Assembly (NCBI GenBank): GCA_947173895.1
Contig: CAMWGU010000004.1
Coordinates: forward strand, 1-64,000
DNA from: an uncultured Bacteroides sp.
Lineage (GTDB): Bacteria; Bacteroidota; Bacteroidia; Bacteroidales; Bacteroidaceae
Reading direction: 5' to 3'
DNA: 64,000 bases
Each line of letters opens with the position of its first letter. The first letter of the stretch is position 1. Of the stretch, positions 55,794-64,000 are shown one piece after another. The notes under the pieces were generated by a model, which saw only the letters and a program-made list of their open reading frames with translations, was not told the DNA's origin and did no database searches. The position numbers and the translations under genes are program-made.

Positions 55794-56390
55794 CTATATT
55801 TGTCCGTTTTCAACTAATAATACCACCCGTTCGGTCAGTTGATCCTCTCCTTCCGGATGATATTCTTTCTTCAGACTGGCACCGAAAAGTGCCGCAAAAG
55901 TTTGGTAGAATCCGGCTTTGAATGGACCCATAAAGGCTTTTATCAATTCGTATGATGAAGAATCGGTTTGGCGGTTTACTAACTTTATCAACAGTTTGCC
56001 TTGTGCAAAGGTTAATTTCTTCATCTGGGGGGTATATTGTTCTTTCAGTCCTTTTTCTACGAGTTTCAAATGTTTGTCCTTGTCTTTTTGATTGGGCAAG
56101 GTTTCTATGTATTCGTAGGTTTCTATTACAGCACGGTTAATGGCGCGGGCCAGTGGCAAGGTTTTCTTTACGTTTCTTACTAGACGGTAGTATTCTTGCC
56201 TCTCTTTTTCGCTTTTAAATTTTAATGGCTTAAAAATATATACATTAGGTAACTGTAAGGCTGGAATGGTGTCACCTTTGTACACACATACAGGTACCAT
56301 GTATCCATTTATAGTAGTTGTTTGTTGCTGAGAATGAGCAGCAATAGCTATAAAGGAAAAAAACAATAATATAATTAGTTCCCTTTTCAT
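55794..56390 (-). CDS. DUF4294 exported protein
   Basis: A 198-residue protein with a signal peptide (to about residue 21, AAHSQ). The body has INGYMVPVCVYKGDTIPALQLPNVYIFKPL followed by a helical, Lys-rich segment with RLVRNVKKTLPLARAINRAVIETYEYIETLP, the DUF4294 pattern of Bacteroidetes. Function unknown; likely periplasmic. A minus-strand TACTTTTG (56396-56403) lies directly upstream. It is divergent from the helix-hairpin-helix barrel gene. Confidence 0.8.
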   Translation of the reverse strand: MKRELIILLFFSFIAIAAHSQQQTTTINGYMVPVCVYKGDTIPALQLPNVYIFKPLKFKSEKERQEYYRLVRNVKKTLPLARAINRAVIETYEYIETLPNQKDKDKHLKLVEKGLKEQYTPQMKKLTFAQGKLLIKLVNRQTDSSSYELIKAFMGPFKAGFYQTFAALFGASLKKEYHPEGEDQLTERVVLLVENGQI

Positions 56391-56395
56391 TGTTG

Positions 56396-56403
56396 CAAAA
56401 GTA
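56396..56403 (-). promoter_or_regulatory. -7 box of the DUF4294 gene
   Basis: TACTTTTG on the minus strand, immediately upstream of the ATG (leader only a few bases). Confidence 0.5.
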
Positions 56404-56459
56404 GCAAGAAATCTGGAACTCTATATAGCGAATAGAACTATTTAACTTAAAACAAACCA

Positions 56460-58532
56460 ATGAATAACAAAATGAACAGTTTGTTGAAACGAGTGTTAAT
56501 TGCTTGTTTTATAATGTCTTTATCTGTGAATAACTTGTATGGGCAGGAAATGTGGGAAGAATTGGCGGAACAATGGGTAAATGATGATGAGGATAATTGG
56601 TCACAGTGGGAAACTTATTTTGAGGAACTCTCTGAATGGCGCGAGCATCCAGTCAATATCAATACCGTTACAAAAGAACAATTGGAGCGATTTCCTTTTC
56701 TTTCCCCTCAAATAGTGGAAAATATTCTGTATTATCTGTATAAGCATGGCCCTATGATTTCCTTGAACGAATTATGGATGATAGAAGATATGGACAGGCG
56801 GACTTTCCAGTACTTGCAACCTTTTCTTTGCGTAAAAGCTCCTGAAAAAGAAGAATATAAGCCAGACTTGAAACGGATATTGAAATATGGGAAGCATGAG
56901 TTGTTAACACGTGTTGATATTCCGCTGTATACAAAAGCCGGATATAAATACTATTCGGATGAGGTGTTGGAAAAGAACCCAAACAAACGATATTTGGGCT
57001 CTAGATATTATCATAATTTGCGCTATAATTTTCATTACCGCAATCAAGTTTATGTAGGACTCACTGCCGAGAAGGATGCCGGAGAACCCTTTTTCGCCGG
57101 ACAGAATAAAAAGGGATATGATTATTATTCACCATACCTGTTCATTCGTAATATAGGGCGTATCAAAGCGTTAGCTTTAGGAAACTATCGTGTGAGCTAT
57201 GGTTATGGACTAGTTATTAACACCGATTTCGGCATGGGGAAAACAGCTACTTTGGCTACTTTAGGGAATAAGAGTAGAGGAATACGAAAACATTCTTCTA
57301 CTGATGAATATACTTATTTTCAGGGGGTGGCATGTAGTTATAAACTATCGGACAGATGGACATTAGATGGTTTCTGTTCTTACCGGAAAATGGATGGTAC
57401 GGTAGATGATCGGTTCATAAGATCGTTGAAAAAAGATGGATATCATCGGTTGTATCGTGAGTTTGAAAAGAAAAATATGTTGAATAATCATTTGATTGGC
57501 AGTAATTTGAATTATAATGGAAAATATTGTGAACTGGGATTAACGGCTGTTTATAATGTTTTCAACAAGCCGTTGAATCCGGAAAAGAAGTACTATAATA
57601 CATATTATCCTCGCGGAAAGGATTTTTATAATGTAGGAGTAGACTATAAGTTTTTTTGGCGGCGTTTTTCTCTATTGGGAGAAACGGCTATAGACAAGTG
57701 TGGTGTTCCGGTTACCATGAACATGTTGCGTTATTCACCGAAACCCAGTACTCAGTTGATAGTTATGAACAGGTATTACGATGCCAAGTATCAGTCGATT
57801 TATGCCCGTTCCATAGGAGAGGGAAGCACGGTGCAGAATGAAAGCGGATTTTATATTGGGCTGGAAACCAATCTGTTAAAGTATGTTCGAATGACCTGTT
57901 ATGGTGATTTCTTTTATTTCCCTTGGAAGAAATATTTGGTGAATAAGGCGGAAACTAAAGGAGTGGACGGATTAATACAGTTGAATTATTCACCTACTTA
58001 TGAACTGGATATGTTTATAAGATACCGTTATAAAAACAAGGAAAAAGACTTCACGGCAGCGGACAAGACAAAGCAAACCATTCCCTACATTCAGCAGAAA
58101 TGTCGGTATCAGTTGAATTATACATTGAAGGACAAGCTGGTGTTGAAAACTATAGCAGATTATGCTTGTGTCCACTTCCGAGGACAACCTGCCTCCAATG
58201 GCTTTCTTCTTTCCCAAAGTGCGGGATATGTGTTCAGTGCATTACCTCTCCAGCTTGATTTGAGTGGAACTTGGTTTCATACGGACGATTATAATTCCAG
58301 GCTCACTATTTATGAAAAGAATGTGCTCTATGCTTTTTCCATGCCTTCGTTTTATTATAAAGGTGTCCGATGGGCAGTGAATATGCGTTATGAACTGAAT
58401 AAGCATGTTACTTTTCAGGCTAAGTATGGAAGTACTTGTTATTTCGATAGAGACAAGATAAGTTCTGCCTTGGAGGAAATTGACGGCAGTATGAAGAGCG
58501 ATCTTTACTTTCAGTTGAGATTGAAATTTTAG
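56460..58532 (+). CDS. Helix-hairpin-helix protein with outer-membrane barrel
   Basis: A 690-residue exported protein (signal ending NNLYGQ at about residue 28, possibly starting at M5). After an acidic stretch, residues about 60-125 form a ComEA-like helix-hairpin-helix: VNINTVTKEQLERFPFLSPQIVENILYYL, then ISLNELWMIEDMD. The rest is a beta-barrel (YYHNLRYNFHYRNQVYVGLTAEK, ALGNYRVSYGYGLVINTDFGMGK, ending DLYFQLRLKF). The pairing is a known Bacteroidetes architecture; helix-hairpin-helix domains usually bind DNA, so a DNA-uptake role is possible but unproven. It is more AT-rich than the genes before 54 kb. Confidence 0.85.
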   Translation: MNNKMNSLLKRVLIACFIMSLSVNNLYGQEMWEELAEQWVNDDEDNWSQWETYFEELSEWREHPVNINTVTKEQLERFPFLSPQIVENILYYLYKHGPMISLNELWMIEDMDRRTFQYLQPFLCVKAPEKEEYKPDLKRILKYGKHELLTRVDIPLYTKAGYKYYSDEVLEKNPNKRYLGSRYYHNLRYNFHYRNQVYVGLTAEKDAGEPFFAGQNKKGYDYYSPYLFIRNIGRIKALALGNYRVSYGYGLVINTDFGMGKTATLATLGNKSRGIRKHSSTDEYTYFQGVACSYKLSDRWTLDGFCSYRKMDGTVDDRFIRSLKKDGYHRLYREFEKKNMLNNHLIGSNLNYNGKYCELGLTAVYNVFNKPLNPEKKYYNTYYPRGKDFYNVGVDYKFFWRRFSLLGETAIDKCGVPVTMNMLRYSPKPSTQLIVMNRYYDAKYQSIYARSIGEGSTVQNESGFYIGLETNLLKYVRMTCYGDFFYFPWKKYLVNKAETKGVDGLIQLNYSPTYELDMFIRYRYKNKEKDFTAADKTKQTIPYIQQKCRYQLNYTLKDKLVLKTIADYACVHFRGQPASNGFLLSQSAGYVFSALPLQLDLSGTWFHTDDYNSRLTIYEKNVLYAFSMPSFYYKGVRWAVNMRYELNKHVTFQAKYGSTCYFDRDKISSALEEIDGSMKSDLYFQLRLKF

Positions 58533-58650
58533 TTGTATCTGCCCTTTCCATATATAGCCGTTATCTAATCTTTCCATAGCCAATCGATGTAAATCATTGG
58601 TGCTGGTTGTTTCTTTGCACAGAATTTATTAACTAAACTGTGTAAAGATT

Positions 58651-58863
58651 ATGATTACTCCATTTATGGTTTGGACGGGTGTGGCAACAGTCATGCTTGT
58701 CATTGTTTTGGTGCGGCTTGTACATGTAATGCGCAGATGCTCTCATGGCGGGCAGCGTGTGTTTGAATGGGGCTGTGAACGAGAAGAATTTTGGATGCCC
58801 GGTGATCGTCTGATGTCGGATTATAGTGAATACGAAGAATATGAAGACTTTGACGACCTCTGA
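58651..58863 (+). CDS. Small single-span membrane protein
   Basis: A 70-residue protein: an N-terminal membrane helix (VWTGVATVMLVIVLVRLVHVM), a basic turn, then a strongly acidic tail rich in Asp, Glu and Tyr. Its 3' end overlaps the start region of the exporter gene (58826 or 58841) by up to 38 bases, which argues for coupling. No family recognised. Confidence 0.55.
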   Translation: MITPFMVWTGVATVMLVIVLVRLVHVMRRCSHGGQRVFEWGCEREEFWMPGDRLMSDYSEYEEYEDFDDL

Positions 58864-59650
58864 TTTCTTTTCTTCACAAGGAGAAAGGCAGGTGATGAAA
58901 ATAGGGCGCTTTCTTTCGGAATATGCTGCCTATTTGTTGGGGTGTGGTGCTACATGTGCACGTCTTGAAAAAAATGTAGGTCGTATGGCCGATGCTTGGC
59001 AAGTGAGTGTAACCATGACCATCATGCCCCGTCACATCCATCTGACTGTGTGTGATAAAGAGGGTGATGGCACTTTTACCTTTATTGCTGCCATCCGCAA
59101 CACACTTATTAGCTATGACATTAATACTCGTCTGAGTAAACTGAGTTGGGAGGTTGCCGACCAAGGTATCGATGTCGGCAATGCAATCCGTTTGTTCAAT
59201 AAGATAAAGGAAACGCCTCCGGCAAATAAGTGGTGGGTGTTGCTGGTAGCTTCATTGGCCAATGCTGCTTTTTGCCGTTTGTTTGGTGGAGATTTTGTGG
59301 CGGTGGGTATTGTATTTATGGCCACATTGGCAGGTTATTACTTGAAGCAGATGTTGGTAGAGGTTCGAATGGATATCAGGTTGGTGTTCATTGTCTGTGC
59401 TTTTGTATCGTCTGTGCTTGGTGCCACCGATGGATTATTTACACTAGGATCTACCCCTTCTATTGCTTTGGGAACTAGTGTCCTCTATATGGTTCCGGGT
59501 ATTCCTTTTCTCAATGCTTTCAGCGATATGATTGATGGTCATTATATTTGTTTTTTCAGCAGGCTGGTCAATGCTGTGGTGTTGACCTGTTGTCTTTCCA
59601 TCGGGCTTTATGGAGGCATGTTGCTGATGAATGTCCGTATGTTTTCTTAA
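58841..59650 (+). CDS. ThrE-type exporter, N-terminal half (DUF1212)
   Basis: The cytoplasmic domain plus five-helix part of the threonine/serine exporter family, which in this group is encoded as two genes. MGRFLSEYAAYLLGCGATCARLEKNVGRM-like blocks (ILSEYAAYLLGCGATCARLE region, about residues 27-45) and ITIMPRHIHLTV are typical, followed by hydrophobic helices with VPGIPFLNAFSDMIDGHY. The start is uncertain: GTG 58826, ATG 58841, or ATG 58895 preceded by AAGGCAGG. The partner gene begins 15 bases downstream. Confidence 0.82.
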   Translation: MKTLTTSDFFSSQGERQVMKIGRFLSEYAAYLLGCGATCARLEKNVGRMADAWQVSVTMTIMPRHIHLTVCDKEGDGTFTFIAAIRNTLISYDINTRLSKLSWEVADQGIDVGNAIRLFNKIKETPPANKWWVLLVASLANAAFCRLFGGDFVAVGIVFMATLAGYYLKQMLVEVRMDIRLVFIVCAFVSSVLGATDGLFTLGSTPSIALGTSVLYMVPGIPFLNAFSDMIDGHYICFFSRLVNAVVLTCCLSIGLYGGMLLMNVRMFS

Positions 59651-59665
59651 AATTCCGCTTTTGAT

Positions 59666-60166
59666 ATGATTGATTTTTTTCAAGATGCATTGTTTGCTTC
59701 TATAGCTGCTATCGGATTTGCTTCTATCAGCAATCCGCCCCATAAGGCTTACTCGTATTGTGCTGTCATTGCGGCTGTGGGACATTCCGTCCGTTTCTTA
59801 TTGATGTTGCCCGAAGTGGCAGGGACTCATATTGTCATTGCTACAGCTATCGCCTCGTTTGTTATCGGCACGATAGCCGTGTTGTTTTCTACTCGTGCAA
59901 AGATGCCTGCCGAGACTTTTCTTTTTCCCTCCTTGTTGCCGATGATACCGGGTATATATGCTTATAAGACGTTTGGTGGATTGGTTTTGTGTCTCTATGG
60001 AAGTGACGAACCAGAATTTATGCACTCTTTCTATCTCTTTGCCAATAACGGATTGACTTGTCTGTTCATTCTTTTGGGTATGGTGATAGGTGCCAATTCT
60101 CCTATTTTTTTATTGAAGAGAATATCGTTTCGTGCCACTAGAGGATCCTTTCATGGAAATTTGTAA
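59666..60166 (+). CDS. ThrE-type exporter, C-terminal half (DUF3815)
   Basis: A 166-residue membrane protein with about five helices (FASIAAIGFASISNPP, YCAVIAAVGHSVRFLLML, IATAIASFVIGTIAVLFS, LFPSLLPMIPGIYAYKTF, LTCLFILLGMVIGANSP). It matches the second half of threonine/serine exporters. Together with the preceding gene it should form one transporter for small amino acids or related metabolites; the substrate here is not known. Confidence 0.82.
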   Translation: MIDFFQDALFASIAAIGFASISNPPHKAYSYCAVIAAVGHSVRFLLMLPEVAGTHIVIATAIASFVIGTIAVLFSTRAKMPAETFLFPSLLPMIPGIYAYKTFGGLVLCLYGSDEPEFMHSFYLFANNGLTCLFILLGMVIGANSPIFLLKRISFRATRGSFHGNL

Positions 60167-60171
60167 CTTTG
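60164..60171 (+). promoter_or_regulatory. -7 box of the LysR gene
   Basis: TAACTTTG, 20 bases before the ATG at 60192, overlapping the exporter stop. Confidence 0.55.
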
Positions 60172-60191
60172 TACCCTATTTTTAATTTAAG

Positions 60192-61097
60192 ATGGAACTC
60201 AGGCAATTAAAGTACTTTGTCAAGGTGGCCGAAACCTTGAACTTTTCAGAAGCGGCGAAAGAGTTGTGTATCACGCAGAGCACACTTTCGCAACAGGTCA
60301 AGCAACTCGAACAAGAACTGGATGCTTGTCTTTTTCTGCGCAACAGCCATGGTGTGAACCTTACGGAAGCCGGAATAGAATTGTTGCCCTACGCAAAGAC
60401 CACCTTGCGCGATGCCGAGGTGTGTGTGGATAGGATTCATGATTTGCGTGACGTGCTGGCCGGTACGTTGAATATAGGAGTAACATATTCCTTTGGCCCT
60501 ATGCTGACGGAGACCATTTTCTCATTTATGAAGCAGTATCCCCGGATCAAGCTGAATGTGTGTTATAAACCCATGGCAGAACTGATGGACTTGCTTCGCC
60601 AGCGCGAAGTGGATTTTGTATTGGCGTTCAAGCCTTCGGTGCCAATAGATGACATCGAGTCGCATATACTTTTTCAGAATTGCTTGTCGGCTATTGTCAG
60701 TCCCAACCATTCCTTGGCCGGCGAGGCTAAGGTGAGTCTTGAAAGGTTGGCCCGGTTCAGTCTTGCTCTTCCGTCCAAAGGATTGCAGGCACGCAATGCT
60801 TTGGATAAAATAATGGAAAGGCATTCTTATCCGTTGAAGATACACATCGAATTGAACGACCCGAACATCTTGTTGGAACTGGTCCGCCAAAGCAACTTGA
60901 TTACAGTGCTGGCTGAGGCTTCCGTACACAATCAGTCTGGGGTGAAAGCCATTCCGATAGATGTGTCGGGCAATGACATGGTGGGGTGTGTACATACGCT
61001 GAAAGATTCATACCGCAAGCGTTCCATGCGTGAGTTTATCCGGATATTGAATGAATCGGTTGCCATCCGTGAACGTGTAAGTGCTTGGATTGTATAA
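60192..61097 (+). CDS. LysR-family transcriptional regulator
   Basis: A 301-residue regulator. Winged HTH at residues 1-60 (MELRQLKYFVKVAETLNFSEAAKEL, ITQSTLSQQVKQLEQELDACLF), a linker helix, then a periplasmic-binding-type effector domain (TLNIGVTYSFGPMLTETIFSF, REVDFVLAF). A dyad between it and the next gene (61131-61147) is a candidate operator. It may control the nitroreductase gene, which is unusual in being in tandem rather than divergent. Confidence 0.92.
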   Translation: MELRQLKYFVKVAETLNFSEAAKELCITQSTLSQQVKQLEQELDACLFLRNSHGVNLTEAGIELLPYAKTTLRDAEVCVDRIHDLRDVLAGTLNIGVTYSFGPMLTETIFSFMKQYPRIKLNVCYKPMAELMDLLRQREVDFVLAFKPSVPIDDIESHILFQNCLSAIVSPNHSLAGEAKVSLERLARFSLALPSKGLQARNALDKIMERHSYPLKIHIELNDPNILLELVRQSNLITVLAEASVHNQSGVKAIPIDVSGNDMVGCVHTLKDSYRKRSMREFIRILNESVAIRERVSAWIV

Positions 61098-61130
61098 TAG
61101 CACTGTACCTTTTTCACGTGAATGGACGTT

Positions 61131-61147
61131 ACGTTATAGATTAACGT
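61131..61147. promoter_or_regulatory. Candidate LysR operator
   Basis: ACGTTA-TAGAT-TAACGT, a perfect 6-bp dyad with a 5-base centre, lies 75 bases before the nitroreductase ATG. Confidence 0.45.
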
Positions 61148-61221
61148 ATATGGCTTATGTTATCACACATGACTATCGAGATAATGTCGAAAAAGATTCT
61201 TACTTATAAAATTATTGTAGC

Positions 61222-61869
61222 ATGAAACGTATCAGAATGACGCTTGCCAGCGCAGCCCTGTTGCTGCTTTGCGGTTGTAACGAACCGAGCAAGCCAGAGT
61301 CCCCGTCCACAGACGGAAACGAAAAGAAAGAGAACGCCGTAATCGAAACGATGATGGCACGCCGTAGCATCCGCAAGTACCTGCCGCACGCCGTAGGCCG
61401 CGACACCATGCAGGTCATCCTAAACTGCGGCATTAATGCCCCCAATGGACAGAACAAGCAGTCGTGGGAAATCCGCGTGGTGGATAATCCCGACTTTATC
61501 AATGGCGTTACGGAAGTCTTCAAACAGAAGAATCCCAAGATGGCGGAAGACCCGAACTTCAAGAACATGTTTCGCAATGCCCCAACCGTGGTGTTCATTG
61601 CCAACGACCTTTCCTACGACTGCTCGCAGATAGACTGCGGACTGCTGGGTGAGAACATGATACTTGCCGCCCAATCCATGGGCATCGGCTCCTGCTGCTT
61701 GGCAAGCCCCACACGCTTTATGAACGACACGCCCGAAGCTGCCGAGTATCTTAAGAAACTGGATTTTCCTGAAGGCTACCAACTGCTCTACTGCATCGCC
61801 TTCGGCTATCCCGATGAAACGCCAGCCGCCAAGCCTCGCAAGGCGGAAAAGATAAGGTTCATCGACTAA
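61222..61869 (+). CDS. Lipoprotein nitroreductase-family protein
   Basis: A 215-residue nitroreductase-fold protein with a lipoprotein signal (lipobox LCGC, acceptor Cys19), then a polar linker. The FMN-binding Arg motif is MMARRSIRKYLP (about residues 44-55), followed by INAPNGQNKQSWEIRVV, the dimer/FMN helix block IDCGLLGENMILAAQSMGIGSCCLAS, and the C-terminal IAFGYPDETP. Most relatives are cytoplasmic; membrane anchoring outside the cytoplasm is unusual because the NAD(P)H supply there is unclear. GC-rich codon use compared with the 55-60 kb genes. Confidence 0.85.
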   Translation: MKRIRMTLASAALLLLCGCNEPSKPESPSTDGNEKKENAVIETMMARRSIRKYLPHAVGRDTMQVILNCGINAPNGQNKQSWEIRVVDNPDFINGVTEVFKQKNPKMAEDPNFKNMFRNAPTVVFIANDLSYDCSQIDCGLLGENMILAAQSMGIGSCCLASPTRFMNDTPEAAEYLKKLDFPEGYQLLYCIAFGYPDETPAAKPRKAEKIRFID

Positions 61870-62236
61870 GAGCCTGTTTACATCCTTTTGCATAGTTGTC
61901 CCTTCACATAGGATACAGCATTGATGTGATTCTGCTTTTTCCCTTTCTCCTTTCACCATCCGCCGAAACGCCCTGCCGATGGGGATTCCGAGGGTGAAAG
62001 GACACTCCGCCGGGTCCTTTCATTCTCCTTTCATCCTCCCTTCATCGGCACACAAAGGCAGCATGGTGTGAAACCGCCGAGGGCAGATGTGAAAGGACTC
62101 ATGCTGGTGGCTGAAAGGGTCGTGAGGGGATGTACTTTCATTTTTAACCAACTGATTGATAGGTGGTTTGCTAAAAAATGAAAGGATGAAGGGAGAAGGA
62201 GAAGAAGCAACCTGATGAGGGGATAATATGCTCTGC

Positions 62237-62324
62237 ACGTACGTACGTGTAGGCCTATACATACGTATGCGTAAGCTTATACGTACGTATGTACAAGCCC
62301 ACACATACGTACGTGTTTTTACAA
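62237..62324 (+). repeat. 22-bp array, type 1, four units (copy C)
   Basis: Units at 62237, 62259, 62281 and 62303. The third unit is identical to the third unit of copy A; the others differ by a few bases, all keeping the TACGTA core. Confidence 0.85.
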
Positions 62325-62342
62325 CAAGGCGGAATGTGTTGC

Positions 62343-62452
62343 GGTGTACATGCAGGTTTGTACAATGAACAAGCCAAGTTTGTGCAACGAACAAGCTAAG
62401 CTTGTACGGCAAACAGGACATGCTTGTGCAGCGAACAAGCATGCCTTGTTCC
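62343..62452 (+). repeat. 22-bp array, type 2, five units (copy C)
   Basis: Five exact 22-base units at 62343, 62365, 62387, 62409 and 62431 with dyad cores such as ACAAGCTAAGCTTGT (62391-62405). Different sequence from the type 1 array but the same period. Confidence 0.82.
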
Positions 62453-62493
62453 GATGAGCATGCCTGTGATTTTCCCATTTCCGGCCGCCCCTT

Positions 62494-62527
62494 CTTGACA
62501 AACGCTTTTTGATGTTGTATATTTGCA
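62494..62527 (+). promoter_or_regulatory. Promoter module at the end of repeat copy C
   Basis: CTTG (62494-62497), a 20-base spacer and TATATTTG (62518-62525), 26 bases before the ATG of the 64-codon ORF. Nearly identical over 34 bases to the GH88 promoter (45391-45424, minus). Confidence 0.75.
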
Positions 62528-62550
62528 GAACGATCCTTAAAACATCCTCT

Positions 62551-62745
62551 ATGAATGTATATTCTCTACGCTCAAAACCGTTTTCTTCGGAAGTAAAGTC
62601 TTGTCGCGTTGAACGAATGAAGGCGGCTCATCCTTCGGCTATGCGCGGCATGACCGCCTACAGCCTGAGCCGCATCCTGCCCCAGCTAGGCGAACGGGTG
62701 CATACGTCCAAGGGGAATGTGTATCGGGTGGTGGCAATTAAATAA
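62551..62745 (+). CDS. Dispersed 64-codon ORF of unknown role
   Basis: Begins MNVYSLRSKPFSSEV and includes MKAAHPSAMRGMTAYSLSRI; a truncated copy lies at 1-60. It is basic, with no signal or membrane helix. It has a good promoter and lies between repeat copy C and a beta-helix gene. It could be a real small protein, a leader of the downstream gene, or just part of a repeat. I do not recognise a family. Confidence 0.45.
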   Translation: MNVYSLRSKPFSSEVKSCRVERMKAAHPSAMRGMTAYSLSRILPQLGERVHTSKGNVYRVVAIK

Positions 62746-62925
62746 GCAGGGGGACTGTTGTGAAGTTCTGGATCAGCGGATTGACTACATATTGTGTGCA
62801 TAAAGAAAATGGATACCAACCGGAAATATCCGCTGACCCGTATTTTGAAGCAAATAATAACAGTAAACAATAATAATCCATCAAATAGACAATTATTTGC
62901 TATTTATTAAAAAAATGCAATGGCT

Positions 62926-62933
62926 TATATTTG
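62926..62933 (+). promoter_or_regulatory. -7 box of the beta-helix gene
   Basis: TATATTTG, 27 bases before the ATG at 62961; a TTTG lies 26 bases upstream of the box. Confidence 0.5.
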
Positions 62934-62960
62934 CCTTTCATTAAAATATATAAAAACTAT

Positions 62961-64000
62961 ATGGGAAATAAAGTATTTCTAATATTGCTATTTACTGTGT
63001 CATGTAGTGTTATAATGGCAAGAGATATTTATGTTTCTGTGAATGGGAATGATATGAACCAAGGTTCTGCAAACTCTCCTTATAAACTATCAACAAAGCG
63101 GCCAAAGAAGCTGTACCCGGTGATGTGATTACAGTACATGAGGGCGTTTATAGAGAATTGGTACTTTGTCAGCGTTGCTACGTTGGTGAAAAGAGCAACA
63201 ATAGAAATGCGTTTGGATGAGCCTAACGGGGAATTGTTGGGTACGTGTGAGATCACAAATACCGGTGATTGGCTGAAAGAAAAGGTCTTTGCCATCAACA
63301 TGAAGCGTGAGTTGAAAGGAAAGCAGAATATTCGTTTGGTGACCCGTGCGCCGAAGTTAGATCCTACTGTTCCTACGATCATTTATGCTCAGTTTCCTGA
63401 TGGAATCGATCCGAATGACGGCAGTGTGGAAATCACGGCTCGTCCACAGGTGTTTTATCCGGAACATGTCGGAGTGGATTATATCACTGTTCGCGGTTTT
63501 ATACTCCAGAATGCGGCCACTAACTGGGCACCGCCTTCGGCTGAACAGCCTGGATTGATAGGACCTCGTTGGGCTAAAGGTTGGGTGATAGAAAATAATG
63601 TGATCCGTAATTCCCGTTGTTCGGGAATTTCTTTGGGACGTCCTACTTTCGGGCATGCACACCATTATTTGCGGATGCCGCCAAAAGTGTATGTCATGCC
63701 GAACGGAGGCCAGACAGTGGAACAGTTGAAAGACTTTTTTGATAATGCTTCTTGGACGAAAGAGGAAGCTGGCTTTCATGTGGTAAGGAACAATCATATT
63801 TACAATTGCGGGCAAGCCGGAATTGTGGGATGTAGCGGCGCTTCTTTCAGCCTTATTGAAGGGAATGAGATTCATGAGATTGGTCAAAATGAAAACTTTT
63901 TGCACAAGGCGCTCATGCTACAAAGACAGATAAAACGGCATTGGTCGACTCTACATTCAATCTAGGAGTGAAGTTGGAGGAACGGGAAGATGGCTGGTAT
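62961..64000 (+). pseudogene. Broken right-handed beta-helix protein gene (runs off the window)
   Basis: The ATG at 62961 starts a signal peptide (VFLILLFTVSCSVIMARD) and the family opening IYVSVNGNDMNQGSANSPYK. There the frame is lost; with one more A near 63083-63088 it would read YKTINKAAKEAVPGDVITVHEGVYRE. A second frame change follows near 63150-63200, and the main part resumes in a third frame (63138-63965) with beta-helix rungs (GVDYITVRGFILQNAATNW, WVIENNVIRNSRCSGISLG, VVRNNHIYNCGQAGIVGCSGASFSLIEGNEIHEIG). From about 63905 another frame continues as TDKTALVDSTFNLGVKLEE to the window end, which suggests that a middle portion was deleted. Probably a dead polysaccharide-active gene. Confidence 0.72.

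Larger units (their letters stand above)
61888..62490 (+). repeat. Dispersed intergenic repeat, copy C
   Basis: The most complete copy: the TGAAAGGA-rich half, the type 1 array (62237-62324), the type 2 array (62343-62452), then the shared promoter module at 62494. The spacing between arrays is identical to copy A (106 bases start to start). The minus-strand open frame over it (to 62478) resembles that in copy A but is not kept in copy B, so I do not call it a gene. Confidence 0.85.

Overview
The window looks like a chromosomal segment of a gut Bacteroidales, most likely Phocaeicola or Bacteroides. The evidence is: gene orders typical of the group (a LOG-family gene, DUF4271, hemD, rnpA, yidD, tatD, tyrS; and a methyltransferase, ftsX, DUF3098, uppP, truB, queA, folK); promoters with the Bacteroidetes -7 box TAnnTTTG in front of many genes; a secreted GH29 enzyme, a GH88 enzyme, a sulfatase and outer-membrane barrels; and BF3164/6-bladed propeller lipoproteins. 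No rRNA, tRNA, intact insertion sequence, phage or CRISPR array was seen.

Layout. 1-1.7 kb: the tail of a dispersed small ORF, then a secreted GH29 fucosidase. 1.7-13.3 kb: housekeeping genes (mutS, a flavin reductase, nadB, tyrS, then the tatD/yidD/rnpA/hemD/DUF4271/LOG operon, and metK). 13.6-21 kb: accessory surface genes, namely a two-domain nuclease-phosphatase fusion, an acyltransferase, a propeller lipoprotein facing a broken TPR/HTH regulator, a DUF3244-like protein and a small barrel. 21-22 kb: dispersed repeat copy A. 21.9-29 kb: the folK-to-ftsX operon, a PspC protein and miaB. 29.2-31.2 kb: two decayed exported-protein genes and a palindrome cluster. 31.2-45.3 kb: a CoA-transferase, an ABC-F ATPase, a sulfatase, a giant tricorn-like protease, leuS-yitT and GH88. 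45.4-46 kb: repeat copy B. 46-60 kb: a barrel protein, a SWIM-SNF2 helicase, an ATPase remnant, a DUF1349 protein, a large outer-membrane barrel, rdgB, nadA, a SpoU-type methylase, DUF4294, a helix-hairpin-helix barrel and a split ThrE-type exporter. 60.2-61.9 kb: a LysR regulator and a lipoprotein nitroreductase. 61.9-64 kb: repeat copy C, the full small ORF and a broken beta-helix gene running off the end.

The most unusual content is the dispersed noncoding repeat (A, B, C). It carries four tandem 22-bp units with a TACGTA-type core. In A and C a second array of five 22-bp units with a different dyad core (GAACAAGC/GCTTGT) follows. Copies B and C also share a 34-bp promoter module that is identical at 32 positions; it faces the GH88 gene in B and the 64-codon ORF in C. 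This looks like a bipartite iteron-type regulatory cassette placed upstream of polysaccharide-use genes, although its function is inferred.

Several genes are broken by small lesions (a TA step at 18761, a T7 run at 30374, an A run near 63083) or by internal deletions. These lie mainly in surface or exported accessory genes, while the housekeeping operons are intact.
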